Made by a program: the position numbers and the translations under genes
Part shown: positions 26,473 through 35,752 of the stretch, piece after piece
Position numbering within the stretch: position 1 is the stretch's first letter
Layout of the letters: each line of letters opens with the position of its first letter
Notes under the pieces: generated by a model
The model's database searches: none
What the model was told of the DNA's origin: nothing
The model's input: the letters and a program-made list of their open reading frames with translations, nothing else
Source of the DNA: Nocardia aobensis NBRC 100429
Lineage (GTDB): Bacteria; Actinomycetota; Actinomycetes; Mycobacteriales; Mycobacteriaceae
Direction of reading: 5' to 3'
DNA: 64,000 nucleotides
Assembly: GCF_000308375.1 (NCBI RefSeq)
Contig: NZ_BAFQ01000006.1
Location: forward strand, 1 to 64,000

Positions 26473-27450
26473 TCATCCGACCCGCACTCGCGGATCCAGA
26501 ATCGCATACACGATGTCGGACAGCAGGCCCGAAACCAGCACCACGAATCCCGCGAACACCGTGACGGTCACCACGATGTAGATGTCCTGCGCATTGATCG
26601 CATCGACCAGCCATTCACCGACGCCGTGCCATCCGAAGATCTTCTCGGTGAAGGTGGCGCCGGTGATCAGCGCGCCGAGACTGTAGGCGAACAGCGTCGC
26701 CATCGGAATCAGCGCGGTACGCAGACCGTGTTTGTAGAGTGCGCGGCGGCGGGTGAGCCCCTTCGCCCGCGCGGTACGGATGAAATCGCTCTGCAGCACA
26801 TCCAGCATGGCGTTGCGCTGATAGCGGCTGTAACCGGCCATCGCGCCCAGGGCGAGGCCGAGGGTCGGGACGATCATGTGCTGTAACCGGTCGACGAACT
26901 GATTCCACACCCCGTGTACGGCATTGGCCGACGTTTCCCCGGTGTACAGGAATATCTGCTGACCGGTGGCCGAATTGATTTCCAGTGCACCGTATTTCAG
27001 TAGCGTCGCCAAGAGGAATACGGGCGTGCTGAGCACCAGCAGGGAAATAATCGTCGTGAAGTAATCGGTGAAGCGATATTGCCGGATCGCACCGGCCGCG
27101 CCGATCAGCACACCGAGGACGGTTCCGACCACCGAGCCCACGATCAGCAACCGCAGGCTGACCCCGATCCGGCGCGGCAGTTCCTGACTGACCGGCTGCC
27201 CCGTCAGCGTGGTGCCGAAGTCGCCGTGCACCACGCCGCCGACCCAGGTGAGGTAGCGCTGCGGGATGGGCTGGTCGAGATGCAGTTCGTGGGCCTTGGC
27301 GTCGATCACCGACTGCGGCGGTCGCGGATTGCGCTGTTCGAGGCTGTCCAGCGGGCGAAATGTCAGCGACGCCAGACTGAAGGCCAGGAACGACGCCAGC
27401 GCCAGCAGCACGACATAGTTGAGCGCACGTCGTAGCAGAAAGCCGGTCAT
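26473..27450 (-). CDS. oppB: oligopeptide ABC transporter permease, OppB type
   Basis: The 325-residue permease starts MTGFLLRRALNYVVLLALAS and has about six membrane helices. The binding-protein-dependent transport loop is seen in SDFIRTARAKGLTRRRAL. It pairs with OppC to make the channel. ATG 27450 is chosen because GAGGGGA lies 4 bases upstream, and the resulting length fits the family. It is the first gene of the operon, whose order oppB-oppC-oppD-oppA matches (from memory) the Rv1283c-Rv1280c system. Confidence 0.92.
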   Translation of the reverse strand: MTGFLLRRALNYVVLLALASFLAFSLASLTFRPLDSLEQRNPRPPQSVIDAKAHELHLDQPIPQRYLTWVGGVVHGDFGTTLTGQPVSQELPRRIGVSLRLLIVGSVVGTVLGVLIGAAGAIRQYRFTDYFTTIISLLVLSTPVFLLATLLKYGALEINSATGQQIFLYTGETSANAVHGVWNQFVDRLQHMIVPTLGLALGAMAGYSRYQRNAMLDVLQSDFIRTARAKGLTRRRALYKHGLRTALIPMATLFAYSLGALITGATFTEKIFGWHGVGEWLVDAINAQDIYIVVTVTVFAGFVVLVSGLLSDIVYAILDPRVRVG

Positions 27451-27598
27451 CGGTCCCCTCGGGTCGGTTACTAGCCCCTGATCATAGGGAATGGTCTCGA
27501 GTCCACCGGTGACATCGTGCACCACTTCCGGCCCGCTCGCAGGCGGGGCGCGGGCAAACGATTACAGCCGCGCCGCGATTTCGGGCAGGATGGAATAG

Positions 27599-28426
27599 GT
27601 GACGCGTCTGCCGAAGCCGAAGATGGTGGCCACCGATGTCGATGGCACGCTGCTCGACGAATGGGAACGGGTGACGCCGCGCACCCGTACCGCGGTGGCC
27701 GCGCTGATCGCCGACGGTGTGCCGTTCGTGCTGGCCACGGGCCGTCCGCCGCGCTGGATCGATCCGGTGATCGAGGGGCTGGGCTTTCCTCCGCTGTGCG
27801 TCTGCGGCAACGGCGCGGTGATCTACGACAGTGCCGCCGACCGCATCCTGCACACCAGCACGCTGGATGTGGAGAGTCTGGCGTGGATCGCCGACCTCGC
27901 CGAGCGCGTACTGCCGGGCTGTGGGCTGGCGGCCGAGCGCGTCGGCCGCAGCGCGCACGATGCGGCGACGCCGCAATTCGTCAGCTCGCCCGAGTACGAG
28001 CACGCCTGGCTGAATCCGGACGACACGCAGGTCTCACGGCAGGAGGTCATCTCGGCCTCGGCGATCAAGATGCTGATCCGGCTGCGCGGAACGCCGAGCG
28101 CCCAGATGCAGTCGGCCCTGGAACCGCACCTGGCCGGGCGCGCCGACATCACCTACTCCACCAACAACGGACTCATCGAACTGTCCGCGCCGGGTATCAC
28201 CAAGGCCGCCGGCCTGAGTGTGGTCGCCGAGCGGCTCGGGGTGGACGCGGCGGCGATCCTGGCCTTCGGCGATATGCCCAACGATGTGCCGATGCTCCGC
28301 ATGGCCGGCCACGGCGTCGCGATGGGCAACGCCCACCCCGAAGCCCTTGCCGCCGCCGACGAGATCACCGCCTCCAATTCGGAGGACGGCGTGGCGCGGG
28401 TGCTCGAGCGCTGGTGGGAGAGTTAG
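27599..28426 (+). CDS. Cof-type HAD family hydrolase (Rv3813c-like)
   Basis: The 275-residue phosphatase has the HAD motif I DxDGTL in VATDVDGTLLDEW, motif II in FVLATGRPPRW and the motif IV region in ILAFGDMPNDVPMLRMAG. The Cof (C2 cap) insertion lies in between. Such proteins remove phosphate from sugar phosphates or nucleotides, and the natural substrate is uncertain. The start is GTG. From memory it occupies the place of Rv3813c next to the Rv3811-like amidase. It is divergent from oppB with a gap of about 150 bases. Confidence 0.88.
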   Translation: MTRLPKPKMVATDVDGTLLDEWERVTPRTRTAVAALIADGVPFVLATGRPPRWIDPVIEGLGFPPLCVCGNGAVIYDSAADRILHTSTLDVESLAWIADLAERVLPGCGLAAERVGRSAHDAATPQFVSSPEYEHAWLNPDDTQVSRQEVISASAIKMLIRLRGTPSAQMQSALEPHLAGRADITYSTNNGLIELSAPGITKAAGLSVVAERLGVDAAAILAFGDMPNDVPMLRMAGHGVAMGNAHPEALAAADEITASNSEDGVARVLERWWES

Positions 28427-28450
28427 GGCCGTCCGCCAGGGTGGCTTTGC

Positions 28451-28528
28451 CCTGAACTGATCGTGCAAACCTCGCCGCTTCGAGCGGGTTTCGCGCATTC
28501 GGGTGGAGGTTTGCACGAAAAATTCAGG
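28451..28528. repeat. palindromic intergenic repeat, copy 2
   Basis: The left arm CCTGAACTGATCGTGCAAAC and the right arm, read in reverse complement as CCTGAATTTTTCGTGCAAAC, form a long imperfect hairpin. The loop contains GCGGGTTTCGCGCATTCGG. The outer arm GTGCAAACCT and the loop end CATTCGG are shared with the element at 14297-14368. It sits between the convergent Cof phosphatase and amidase genes and could end both transcripts. Confidence 0.75.
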
Positions 28529-28554
28529 GTGACGCGAACTCTCGGCCCCAGCCC

Positions 28555-30780
28555 TCAGCCCGCGGGGGCGGGAGGAATGGGCTGGGACGGCGCCGCCACA
28601 GCGGACTCGGGCGCGGGCGGTGCTTCTCGCACCGCCCCCTCTTGTGTGGGTGCGGCCGGGTTCGGCGCTTCGGTAGCGGGCGCGGGCGGTGCCTCCGGTG
28701 CTGCTTGCGCATCGGGTGCCGCCGGGGGCGCTTGCGGATCGGAAGGCCCCGTGTCCGGAGCCGCCGGCGGGGCCGGCGCGTCCGCGGCGGGCAAGGCCTG
28801 CGGAATCGGATCCCCCGCCGGGTCCGGTTGTGCGCCACCGTGTTTCAGCAGGGTGGTGACCACACCGGTGGCGGTGTTCAGGATCAACGAGCCGAGGCGG
28901 AAATCGGCACGCCGGCCGCCGGGAACCGGGTATGGATTGCGCAGCGGCGTTCCGAGCAGTCCGGATTCGGCGCCGAGCTGAACGAAGCGGTCGAGAATCT
29001 GGCCGGCCAGTTCGACGATCGAACCGTCGGGCGCCGCGTAGACGTATCCGTTGACGAACTTGGCGTACTGGCCGCCGTCCCCGGTCGGGGTCGGTTCGGA
29101 GGAGGCGGCACCGAGACGTCCGTCCGGGCCGCCCTGTCCCGCCCAGTAGGTGGCGATGGCGTTCTTGTCGACCATGCTCAGCAGCCGCGTGGTCAGATTC
29201 GCCAGCGCTGCCAGGTCCGCGTGCGCCCGTTGGTCTTTCGGAGCCGCGGGCGCGTTGTCGGCGGCAACCCCCGCGGCGATCTCGCGGATCCGGTCCATGC
29301 GCGCATAGGCGGCATCGCCGGGGCAGGTGGTGTTGCCGACGTCGCGATGTGCGAACACGATCGGCAGGTCCACCGCCGCACCCTCGGCGTACGGGGTGTA
29401 GTCGGTGCCCTCGGAATACATGGTGGTGTGGCCCTCGGGATCCAGTCCCGCGATCTTGGCCCGCCACCCGACGAACTGCCCGGTGGCCTGGAGCTGGGCG
29501 TCGCTGGGTGCGGCGGTCTCGAAATCGCCCATCATCGCCACGCCCGCGGTGTTCTCGTTGAAACCACCGGCGTGCGCGCCCTCGACCGGGCGGTCCAGGC
29601 CGCCGTAGCGACCCTCGAAGATCTGGCCGTACTTGTCGACCAGCGCGTTGTAGCCGATATCGCACCAGCCCAGCGTTTTGGCGTGATACGCGTAGATCGC
29701 GCGCACGATGCCGGCGGATTCGGCCTTGCTGTAGTCGTTGCGACCGGCGGTGTGGTGGACGGTGATTCCACCCAGCCCGTCGTCGTAGGTGGGCTCCTCG
29801 CAGCGCAGCGATTCGTCGGCGCCCCACTGCGCGCGGCTGATCACCTTCGGCCCGCCGCCCGGCAGCGGCGCGGCGACCGAAGTCAGGTTGTCGTCGATCG
29901 CGCCGCGCCCGGGATCGATCAGCACCGCCGACAGTTGCGACGCGGCCTGCTGCGCCGGATCGTCGGAGCGGCCGGCGGCCGGAGCGATCGCCTTGTGGGT
30001 GGTGAGTATCTGAACAGCCTTGGTCTCGCCGACGTAGATCGGTTCGGTACCGGTCCGGGCCGGGACGCCCGCGTGATCGGTGCGACCGGTGTCGACCCGG
30101 TCGGCCGGAAACCACGGCCCCCAGCTGCCGTCGGCCTGCTGGGCGCGAATCAGGGCGGTGGTTTCGGCCAGTTCCTTCGCGGTCAGCGCGACCATGCTGA
30201 AGGGCGTATCCCGGGTCAGTTCCTTGACTTCCGCGCCGACCTGATCGGCCATATCCGGTGGTACGGCACCGGGGGACAGGGCGGGGGCGGCCGGGTCGAT
30301 GCCCGGAACCTGTGCGGGGTCGAGCGGGGCGGCGATGAAGCCGGGGCCGGCGTGCGCGGGGGACGCGGCGGGGGCGGGAGCCTGCGGGGTGACCGGTCCG
30401 GCGTACGGCGCCGGGGTCGGTGTGGCGGTCGTTCGATCACCGAACTGGGGTAGCGGAATCTCGCTGGGTAGTCGCACGCCCGGCGGGGCGGGTAGGCCGG
30501 GCGGGACGGGAATCGACTTCGGCAGCGGGAGCTTCCGCAGGTCGGACAGCCGCAGATCCGGCAGGTTCAATCCGGTGAGTTCGCGCAGCGGCAACACGAT
30601 GTCGGGGGCGGACGCCAAGGCCACCTCGGCGAGTTGCGCGGGTATCGCGGTGAGGTCGCTGTCACCCGCTGGGCGATAGCCGGGAGCATCGCGCAGTGTC
30701 AGCGTCGCGAGTGGGGCGGCAACCGCGAGAGTCGCGACCACGGGCAGGACGACGGAACGTTTCGGGCGGCGGTACGGCAC
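28555..30780 (-). CDS. peptidoglycan-recognition (PGRP) N-acetylmuramoyl-L-alanine amidase with C-terminal repeat region
   Basis: The 741-residue protein has an N-terminal hydrophobic segment, then a Pro-rich stretch. A PGRP/amidase_2 domain follows at about 310-490. It starts [14 protein letters not shown] and has zinc ligands in ITVHHTAG and [14 protein letters not shown] later LGFP-like segment ([21 protein letters not shown]) may bind the wall, and the tail is Pro/Ala-rich. It would cleave the peptide stem of peptidoglycan outside the membrane. GTG 30780 gives the better spacing to GGGAG; ATG 30786 is too close. From memory it is Rv3811-like. Confidence 0.88.
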   Translation of the reverse strand: MPYRRPKRSVVLPVVATLAVAAPLATLTLRDAPGYRPAGDSDLTAIPAQLAEVALASAPDIVLPLRELTGLNLPDLRLSDLRKLPLPKSIPVPPGLPAPPGVRLPSEIPLPQFGDRTTATPTPAPYAGPVTPQAPAPAASPAHAGPGFIAAPLDPAQVPGIDPAAPALSPGAVPPDMADQVGAEVKELTRDTPFSMVALTAKELAETTALIRAQQADGSWGPWFPADRVDTGRTDHAGVPARTGTEPIYVGETKAVQILTTHKAIAPAAGRSDDPAQQAASQLSAVLIDPGRGAIDDNLTSVAAPLPGGGPKVISRAQWGADESLRCEEPTYDDGLGGITVHHTAGRNDYSKAESAGIVRAIYAYHAKTLGWCDIGYNALVDKYGQIFEGRYGGLDRPVEGAHAGGFNENTAGVAMMGDFETAAPSDAQLQATGQFVGWRAKIAGLDPEGHTTMYSEGTDYTPYAEGAAVDLPIVFAHRDVGNTTCPGDAAYARMDRIREIAAGVAADNAPAAPKDQRAHADLAALANLTTRLLSMVDKNAIATYWAGQGGPDGRLGAASSEPTPTGDGGQYAKFVNGYVYAAPDGSIVELAGQILDRFVQLGAESGLLGTPLRNPYPVPGGRRADFRLGSLILNTATGVVTTLLKHGGAQPDPAGDPIPQALPAADAPAPPAAPDTGPSDPQAPPAAPDAQAAPEAPPAPATEAPNPAAPTQEGAVREAPPAPESAVAAPSQPIPPAPAG

Positions 30781-31096
30781 GAGCATCTCCCATTCAGGTA
30801 GAACCGGTGACCGTCAGCGGGGAACAGGGGTGGGCGCGCGGGGTTGATTCCTGACGGATCGATGGTCACACTAGTCCCAAATGCCGCAGATCTAAACCTT
30901 TGGTTGAGGATTAGAGCTAGGATAGCTCGAATGTAACTTTCCAGTAGCCACGCGAGGTCAGGACATGCCGAGCGAGCGGTGCGTTCGATCAACCACCCGG
31001 CTCGCCGAACCCGTTGGGAGGCACGATGGCTCACCCCCGCCCGAGTGCGCGCCGGGACGGCCGATCGGCGCTGTCCGCACACCACAGGAGGGTTCG
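30781..31096. other. divergent intergenic region with two promoters
   Basis: This stretch of about 316 bases separates the amidase (minus) and the SpoIID/LytB gene (plus). It is locally AT-rich around 30880-30950, holds a perfect palindrome at 30914-30928 and has TTGAGG and TAGGAT boxes near it. An upstream ATG (30965) in frame with the SpoIID gene gives an unlikely extension. No RNA gene is seen. Confidence 0.5.
30914..30928. promoter_or_regulatory. palindrome between two cell-wall genes
   Basis: GAGCTAGGATAGCTC is a perfect 6-base inverted repeat around GGA. It overlaps the AT-rich stretch that should hold the promoters of the divergent amidase and SpoIID genes. A regulator bound here could set both. 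No adjacent regulator gene is evident. Confidence 0.5.
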
Positions 31097-32641
31097 ATGA
31101 CCCGGACCGAAGCCGCTCGGACCGGCGCCGCGCCGCCGGATCGCCCGAACGCCACACCCGCGGACGGGGTGGCGGGCGGATTCACGAGCCGACCCCGGCG
31201 CCGGCACGGTGGACTGCTGCGTCGGCGGCGAATGCGGCGCGGGGCGCTGATCGGCTTGGTCGTGGTGCCGGTGACCGGCGGAATCGTCGTCGCCTTCGCG
31301 GTGCCGATGTTCGGTTCCGGTACTCGCAACGCCGCCTATCAGGCGGCCGCGGGTCCCGGGCACGGGCGCGGGATGAGCCAGGTCGGCGCGTTCGACCAGG
31401 CCACCGCGGGCGCGACGGCCGACGGCATCCTGGCGCATTACTACCCGGGCGCCCAGCTCGCGACGATCGGGCCTACCACGGTGCGGGTGCGGCTCACGGT
31501 CTACGACAACGAAACCCTGGACGTGTACTCCGATTCCGGGCTGACCGTCGCCGGCCGTCGGGTGGTGGCCGGACAGGCCGCGCACCTGACTCCGACGCCC
31601 GACGGCGGCGCGAACGTCGTGGTGACCATCGGTTGTGACGGTGATGTGCTGTGGCAGGGTTCCACCGACGACCCCTGGGCCTACCCCGCCGACCCGGGTC
31701 CCGACCGGCCCGAGGCCGAACATCTGAAGGTGTGCGACGGCTCGAGTTTCCGTGGGGCACTGGGCGTTACGCAGGACAACGGGCAGCCGGCGACGGTGAA
31801 CCAGCTCGACGTCGAGGACTATCTGCTCGGTGTGGTCCCGGCCGAGATGGAGGCCGAATGGGCCGACAAGGGTGGTGCGGAAGCGCTGCGGGCGCAGGCG
31901 ATCGCGGCCCGCTCGTACGCTCTGGCCGAACACCGCTACCCATATGCCCAGACCTGCGACACCACCGACTGTCAGATGTATCCCGGCACCGACAAGGAGG
32001 ATCCGCGCGCGGCCGACGCGGTCCACGCCACCGCGGGCCAGGTCCTCATGCGCGACGGCCATATCCTGCGCACGGAGTATTCGGCGGCGCCGGGCGGCGG
32101 GCAGCCGATCGACATCACCACCCTCGAGGTCGGGCCGACGCCCGCCGAGCTGGAAGCCGCGCCGGCCGTGCCCGAAGCTCCGGCCGCACCCGCGCCGGCG
32201 GTCCCCGAGCAAGCGGTCCGCGGCAATTCCGCCATCGATGTGAAGTACGCCGAAAGCGGCGGCGCGGCAGGGCCTTTGGGCGATCCGATGGGGCCGGAGT
32301 CGTTGCTGCCCGGCAAGGTCGGAACCTTCCGCCTGTACCAGGGCGGTGTCATCATCGCCACCCCGACCCTCGGCGCCCAGATCGTCGATTACGCGCGCCT
32401 GCTGCAGATCGCGCCGCAGGTGAGCCAGAGCGCGGGGGAGGACGCCGGAGCGCAGGCCGCGGCTCCCACCCCGCCACCGGCTCCTAGCGGGCAGGATTCG
32501 CAGACCCACCCCGGCCCGGCGGACGCGGCCGGTACTCCGGCCTCCGCGACCGGATCACCCGTCGGCCCGCCCGCCGCGGGGATCGCGCCGCCGGACCACA
32601 CCGCGAGCGCCCCGGCCGCAGCGGCTTCCCGACCCGAATAA
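31097..32641 (+). CDS. SpoIID/LytB domain cell-wall protein
   Basis: The 514-residue protein has a basic N-terminus and one membrane helix (about 50-70). The SpoIID domain spans about 75-340. It carries GHGRGMSQVGA, the catalytic-Glu region LLGVVPAEMEAEW and the conserved ALRAQAIAARSYALA. SpoIID proteins are lytic transglycosylases acting on peptidoglycan in sporulating bacteria; in non-spore-forming actinomycetes they probably remodel the wall. The C-terminal part carries an LGFP-like segment (GPLGDPMGPES, then FRLYQGGVI) and a Pro/Ala tail. ATG 31097 has GGAGGG 4 bases upstream. Confidence 0.87.
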   Translation: MTRTEAARTGAAPPDRPNATPADGVAGGFTSRPRRRHGGLLRRRRMRRGALIGLVVVPVTGGIVVAFAVPMFGSGTRNAAYQAAAGPGHGRGMSQVGAFDQATAGATADGILAHYYPGAQLATIGPTTVRVRLTVYDNETLDVYSDSGLTVAGRRVVAGQAAHLTPTPDGGANVVVTIGCDGDVLWQGSTDDPWAYPADPGPDRPEAEHLKVCDGSSFRGALGVTQDNGQPATVNQLDVEDYLLGVVPAEMEAEWADKGGAEALRAQAIAARSYALAEHRYPYAQTCDTTDCQMYPGTDKEDPRAADAVHATAGQVLMRDGHILRTEYSAAPGGGQPIDITTLEVGPTPAELEAAPAVPEAPAAPAPAVPEQAVRGNSAIDVKYAESGGAAGPLGDPMGPESLLPGKVGTFRLYQGGVIIATPTLGAQIVDYARLLQIAPQVSQSAGEDAGAQAAAPTPPPAPSGQDSQTHPGPADAAGTPASATGSPVGPPAAGIAPPDHTASAPAAAASRPE

Positions 32642-32735
32642 GGGGCGGACCGCTGCCGCGTCGCTCGCCGGATGTGACACGGCCGGGTAAGCCGTCGTCC
32701 CGGCCGGAGCGGGGCACGACGTGTGCCCACCTCGC

Positions 32736-33236
32736 TCAACCCAGCGAGGTGTCGTCCAGTGATTCGGAGAGCCGGCGGAGCAGGTCGGCGAGTTGGTCCA
32801 GTTCGGTTCGGCTCATCCCGGACAGCAGGCGGATCTCGTTGTCGACGTGCAGCGGCATGACCTCGTCGATCACGTCGAGGCCGTGGTCGGTCAGCTGGAC
32901 GCGAATGGTTCGCCGGTCTCTCGCATCGGGAACCCGGCGGACCAGATCCTTGGCGGCCATGCGGTCGATGCGATTGGTGATCGCACCCGAGGTCACCATG
33001 GTGGCTTTGATCAAGTCACCGGCCGTGAGGCCGTCGGGCCCACCGGAGCGGCGCAGCGTGGACAGCACGTCGAACTCCCAGTATTCGAGTCCGTAGCGGG
33101 CGAAGAACTCCTTCATCTCACGCTCGAGCCGGCGGCCCATGCGCTTCAACCGGCCGATGACGTGGGTCGGCCAGACATCGAGGTCGGGGCGGGCGCGACC
33201 CCAGTCCGCGACGATCCGGTCCACGGCGTCGCTCAC
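32736..33236 (-). CDS. MarR family transcriptional regulator
   Basis: The 166-residue protein has the MarR winged helix: the recognition helix lies in LTAGDLIKATMVTSGAITNR and the wing in RRVPDARDRRTIRVQLT. Such proteins bind as dimers to palindromes and let go when a small aromatic or oxidant signal binds. The GTG start is preceded by GGAGGAGAG. It is divergent from an EamA transporter, and two ATCTCAAC-type palindromes lie between them, so it probably represses the transporter and itself. Confidence 0.92.
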   Translation of the reverse strand: MSDAVDRIVADWGRARPDLDVWPTHVIGRLKRMGRRLEREMKEFFARYGLEYWEFDVLSTLRRSGGPDGLTAGDLIKATMVTSGAITNRIDRMAAKDLVRRVPDARDRRTIRVQLTDHGLDVIDEVMPLHVDNEIRLLSGMSRTELDQLADLLRRLSESLDDTSLG

Positions 33237-33258
33237 AGCGCTCTCCTCCCGGGCGAAT

Positions 33259-33274
33259 ATCTCAACGTTCAGAT
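33259..33274. promoter_or_regulatory. MarR operator, distal copy
   Basis: ATCTCAACGTTCAGAT is an inverted repeat with one mismatch. It shares TATCTCAACGTT with a perfect copy 49 bases away. A TTGACA -35 element (33277-33282) for the EamA gene follows directly. Confidence 0.75.
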
Positions 33275-33307
33275 ACTTGACATCAAGACACTCTCTGGTG
33301 TCCGATT

Positions 33308-33323
33308 ATCTCAACGTTGAGAT
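33308..33323. promoter_or_regulatory. MarR operator, perfect palindrome
   Basis: ATCTCAACGTTGAGAT is a perfect 16-base palindrome lying 22 bases before the EamA start. Together with the copy at 33259-33274 it flanks the likely promoter (TTGACA at 33277, TCCGAT at 33301), an arrangement expected for repression by a MarR dimer. Confidence 0.85.
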
Positions 33324-33344
33324 TATCAATGAGGAGATACCGTC

Positions 33345-34316
33345 ATGACAGGTACCGTCGCCGCCCGCGGCTCGACTGCCGCGATCCTCGCGATCACCGG
33401 TCTGGCGCCGCTGGTGTGGGGGACGACGTACGCCGTCACCACCGAATTCCTGCCGCCGGAGCGGCCGATGTTCACCGCGCTGATGCGAGCCCTCCCGGCC
33501 GGATTGGTGCTGCTGGGCGCGACCCGGGTGCTGCCGCGCGGCCGCTGGATCGGCCGTGCCGCCCTGCTCGGCGTGCTCAACATCGGCGCCTTCTTCCCGC
33601 TGCTGTTCCTCGCCGCGTACCGGCTGCCCGGCGGCGTGGCGGCCGTATTGGGTTCGGCCGCACCGCTGTTCGCGCTCGGCTTCGCAGCGGTGCTGTTGCG
33701 GGTGCGGCCGAGCGGTCGCAAGCTGCTGGCCGGAGCGATCGGCATGCTCGGGGTGGCGCTGGTGGTGCTGCGGGCGAATGCCGCCCTGGACACGATCGGC
33801 GTGCTGGCCGGGCTGGCGGGTGCGGCATCGATGGCCGCGGGAACCGTGCTGACCGGGCATTGGGGACGGCCCGAAGGTGTCGGCCCGCTGGCGTTCACGA
33901 GCTGGCAACTGACCGCGGGCGGGGTGGTACTGCTGCCGTTGGCGCTGATCACCGAGGGGGCGCCGCCCGTGCTGGACGCCCCGGCGATCGGCGGATACCT
34001 CTATCTCGGCGTACTCGGTACCGCGGCCGCCTATGCCCTCTGGTTCCGCGGTCTGGCTCGGGTACCGGCCACATCGGTCGCCTTCCTGGGCCTGTTGAGT
34101 CCGCTGTCGGCGGCGGTGATCGGCTGGCTCGCGCTCGGGCAGTCGCTGACTCCGCTGCAGGTGCTGGGCATGGTGATCGCCTTGGGTGGCACGGTGCTGG
34201 GGCAGGTGGGCGATCACGCGAAGCCGCCGTCCGAGCACTCGGAGCCGCTCTCGCCGTCGGTCACCGACGCACCCGAACTCGCCGACCCACGGCAACTTTC
34301 ATCGATCGAGGAGTGA
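33345..34316 (+). CDS. EamA/DMT family transporter, MarR-controlled
   Basis: The 323-residue membrane protein has ten hydrophobic helices in two EamA halves: APLVWGTTYAVTTEFLPPERP starts the first, and GAASMAAGTVLTGHW the second. These transporters export small metabolites or drugs; the substrate is unknown. The C-terminus is a hydrophilic tail of about 40 residues. ATG 33345 has GAGGAG at 33331-33336. It is followed after 6 bases by a short-chain reductase-like gene, so the two form an operon under the MarR operators. Confidence 0.9.
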   Translation: MTGTVAARGSTAAILAITGLAPLVWGTTYAVTTEFLPPERPMFTALMRALPAGLVLLGATRVLPRGRWIGRAALLGVLNIGAFFPLLFLAAYRLPGGVAAVLGSAAPLFALGFAAVLLRVRPSGRKLLAGAIGMLGVALVVLRANAALDTIGVLAGLAGAASMAAGTVLTGHWGRPEGVGPLAFTSWQLTAGGVVLLPLALITEGAPPVLDAPAIGGYLYLGVLGTAAAYALWFRGLARVPATSVAFLGLLSPLSAAVIGWLALGQSLTPLQVLGMVIALGGTVLGQVGDHAKPPSEHSEPLSPSVTDAPELADPRQLSSIEE

Positions 34317-34322
34317 AAAACC

Positions 34323-34958
34323 ATGCGTATCACCGTTTTCGGCGCGGCGGGCATCGCGGGCAGCCGCATCGTGCGCGAGGCGCTGTCGCGCGGCCACGAG
34401 GTCACCGCGGTCGGCCGCGGCGAGCGTTCGGACGATCTGCCCGCCGCGGCGAGCTTCCGCACCGCCGACGCCACCGACCCGGCCCAGGTGAAGGATGTCA
34501 CCGCCGGTAGCGATGTGGTCATCAGCGCGACGCGGCCGCGCCCCGGGCACGAATACGAATTGGCGGACGTGGCCGCGGCACTGCTGGACGGATTGCGCGG
34601 CACCGGAATCCGCCTGCTGGTCGTCGGCGGCGCGGGCGATCTGATCGTGCCCGGCACCGGCACGACCGTCATGCAACGGCCGGATTTCCCGCCGGACTGG
34701 CGTCCGATCGCCCTGGCCTGCCACGCGCAACGAGAGGTGTTCCGCAGCGCGACAACCGATGTCGACTGGACCTATCTCAGCCCGCCCGCACTGCTCGAGC
34801 CCGGCGAACGCCGCGGAACCTACCGGGTCGGCGCCGACGAACTGGTCACCGACAGCACGGGCGCCTCGCACATCTCGATGGAAGACCTCGCCGTCGCCCT
34901 CCTCGACGAGGCCGAGGAGCAGCGCCACACCCGCACCCGCTTCACCGTCGCCTACTGA
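34323..34958 (+). CDS. NAD(P)-binding oxidoreductase-like protein (atypical SDR)
   Basis: The 211-residue protein starts with a Rossmann nucleotide-binding loop, VFGAAGIAGSRIVREALSRG. It shows the pattern of NAD(P)H-binding atypical SDR proteins, with LVVGGAGDL and the C-terminal HISMEDLAVALLDEAE. Typical members are flavin reductases, NmrA-like sensors or epimerase-like proteins, so the exact role is open. It lies 6 bases after the EamA transporter and should share its MarR-controlled transcript, possibly as a detoxification pair. Confidence 0.85.
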   Translation: MRITVFGAAGIAGSRIVREALSRGHEVTAVGRGERSDDLPAAASFRTADATDPAQVKDVTAGSDVVISATRPRPGHEYELADVAAALLDGLRGTGIRLLVVGGAGDLIVPGTGTTVMQRPDFPPDWRPIALACHAQREVFRSATTDVDWTYLSPPALLEPGERRGTYRVGADELVTDSTGASHISMEDLAVALLDEAEEQRHTRTRFTVAY

Positions 34959-35135
34959 AGTACCGGACCGAACCACGTTCTCGGGCACCGCTTTATCCCG
35001 GTCGTAAGGATGGGCCAACCGCTCCGGCGACGATAGATCTCATCCGGTGAGCCGGCTTCCCCGTGATGCGGGTTCACCTCGTACCGACGTCGTCGGCAGG
35101 CGGTAGAGTGCCTGCCCGAGAGAAGGGGGAGGCCG

Positions 35136-35738
35136 ATGAGCTATCCGTACGGGCCAGGCTACGGGGGGAACGGTTATCCGCCGGCGGGCTACCCGCCGCC
35201 CGGGTATCCGCCCGCGGGATATCCGGCGCCGGGCTATGCGCCCTACGGCTATCAGGAGCCGCGTCCGAGCGGGGGTGCGGCGATCACCGCGGGAGTCTTC
35301 GCACTCCTGCTGGCGCTGCTGGCCGCGTTCGGGATCATCGGTTTGCTCAGTGCGGCGAACAGTGTGAGCCACTCTTACGGCTCCTACCGTTCGCACAGCA
35401 GCGGTTCGGCCGACATCTTCTACATCATGGCCGCGGTCGACGGCCTGATCGCGCTGCTGTGGGCCGTCGGCGGAATCATGCTGATGAACCACAAGAATGC
35501 CGGGCGGGTGATGCTGGTCGTGCTGTCCTCGCTCGGACTGCTCGGTGGTCTCGCGGGAATCGTGATGGCGCTGGCCAACGGCGTGCCCGCGGCATCGATC
35601 GGCGGCATCATCGGACTGCTGTTCGCGGTGCTGATGTTGAGCCTGACGCTGTCCGGTTCGGCGAAGCGGTGGTGCGGCGCGGGCATGCCCGCCTATCCGC
35701 CCGTGGCCTACTACGGTCAGCCGCCCTACCCGTACTGA
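35136..35738 (+). CDS. membrane protein with GYPP-repeat N-terminus
   Basis: The 200-residue protein starts with about 45 residues of GYPP/PGYPA-type repeats, followed by four hydrophobic helices (about 50-75, 90-120, 128-150 and 155-175). It ends with another Tyr/Pro-rich tail (PVAYYGQPPYPY). Such low-complexity cytoplasmic tails are common in small actinobacterial membrane proteins of unknown function. No catalytic motif is visible. The ATG has GAGAAGGGGGAGG upstream, a strong site. Confidence 0.75.
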   Translation: MSYPYGPGYGGNGYPPAGYPPPGYPPAGYPAPGYAPYGYQEPRPSGGAAITAGVFALLLALLAAFGIIGLLSAANSVSHSYGSYRSHSSGSADIFYIMAAVDGLIALLWAVGGIMLMNHKNAGRVMLVVLSSLGLLGGLAGIVMALANGVPAASIGGIIGLLFAVLMLSLTLSGSAKRWCGAGMPAYPPVAYYGQPPYPY

Positions 35739-35752
35739 CAGGGGCGGCGGAT

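Noticed and set aside
28600..28850. Repetitive GC-rich tract as a DNA repeat array
   Set aside because: It encodes the Pro/Ala-rich C-terminal tail of the amidase, so the repetition is explained by protein composition.
30965..31096. Earlier ATG start for the SpoIID/LytB protein
   Set aside because: The extension has no family pattern and GGAGGG lies just before ATG 31097.
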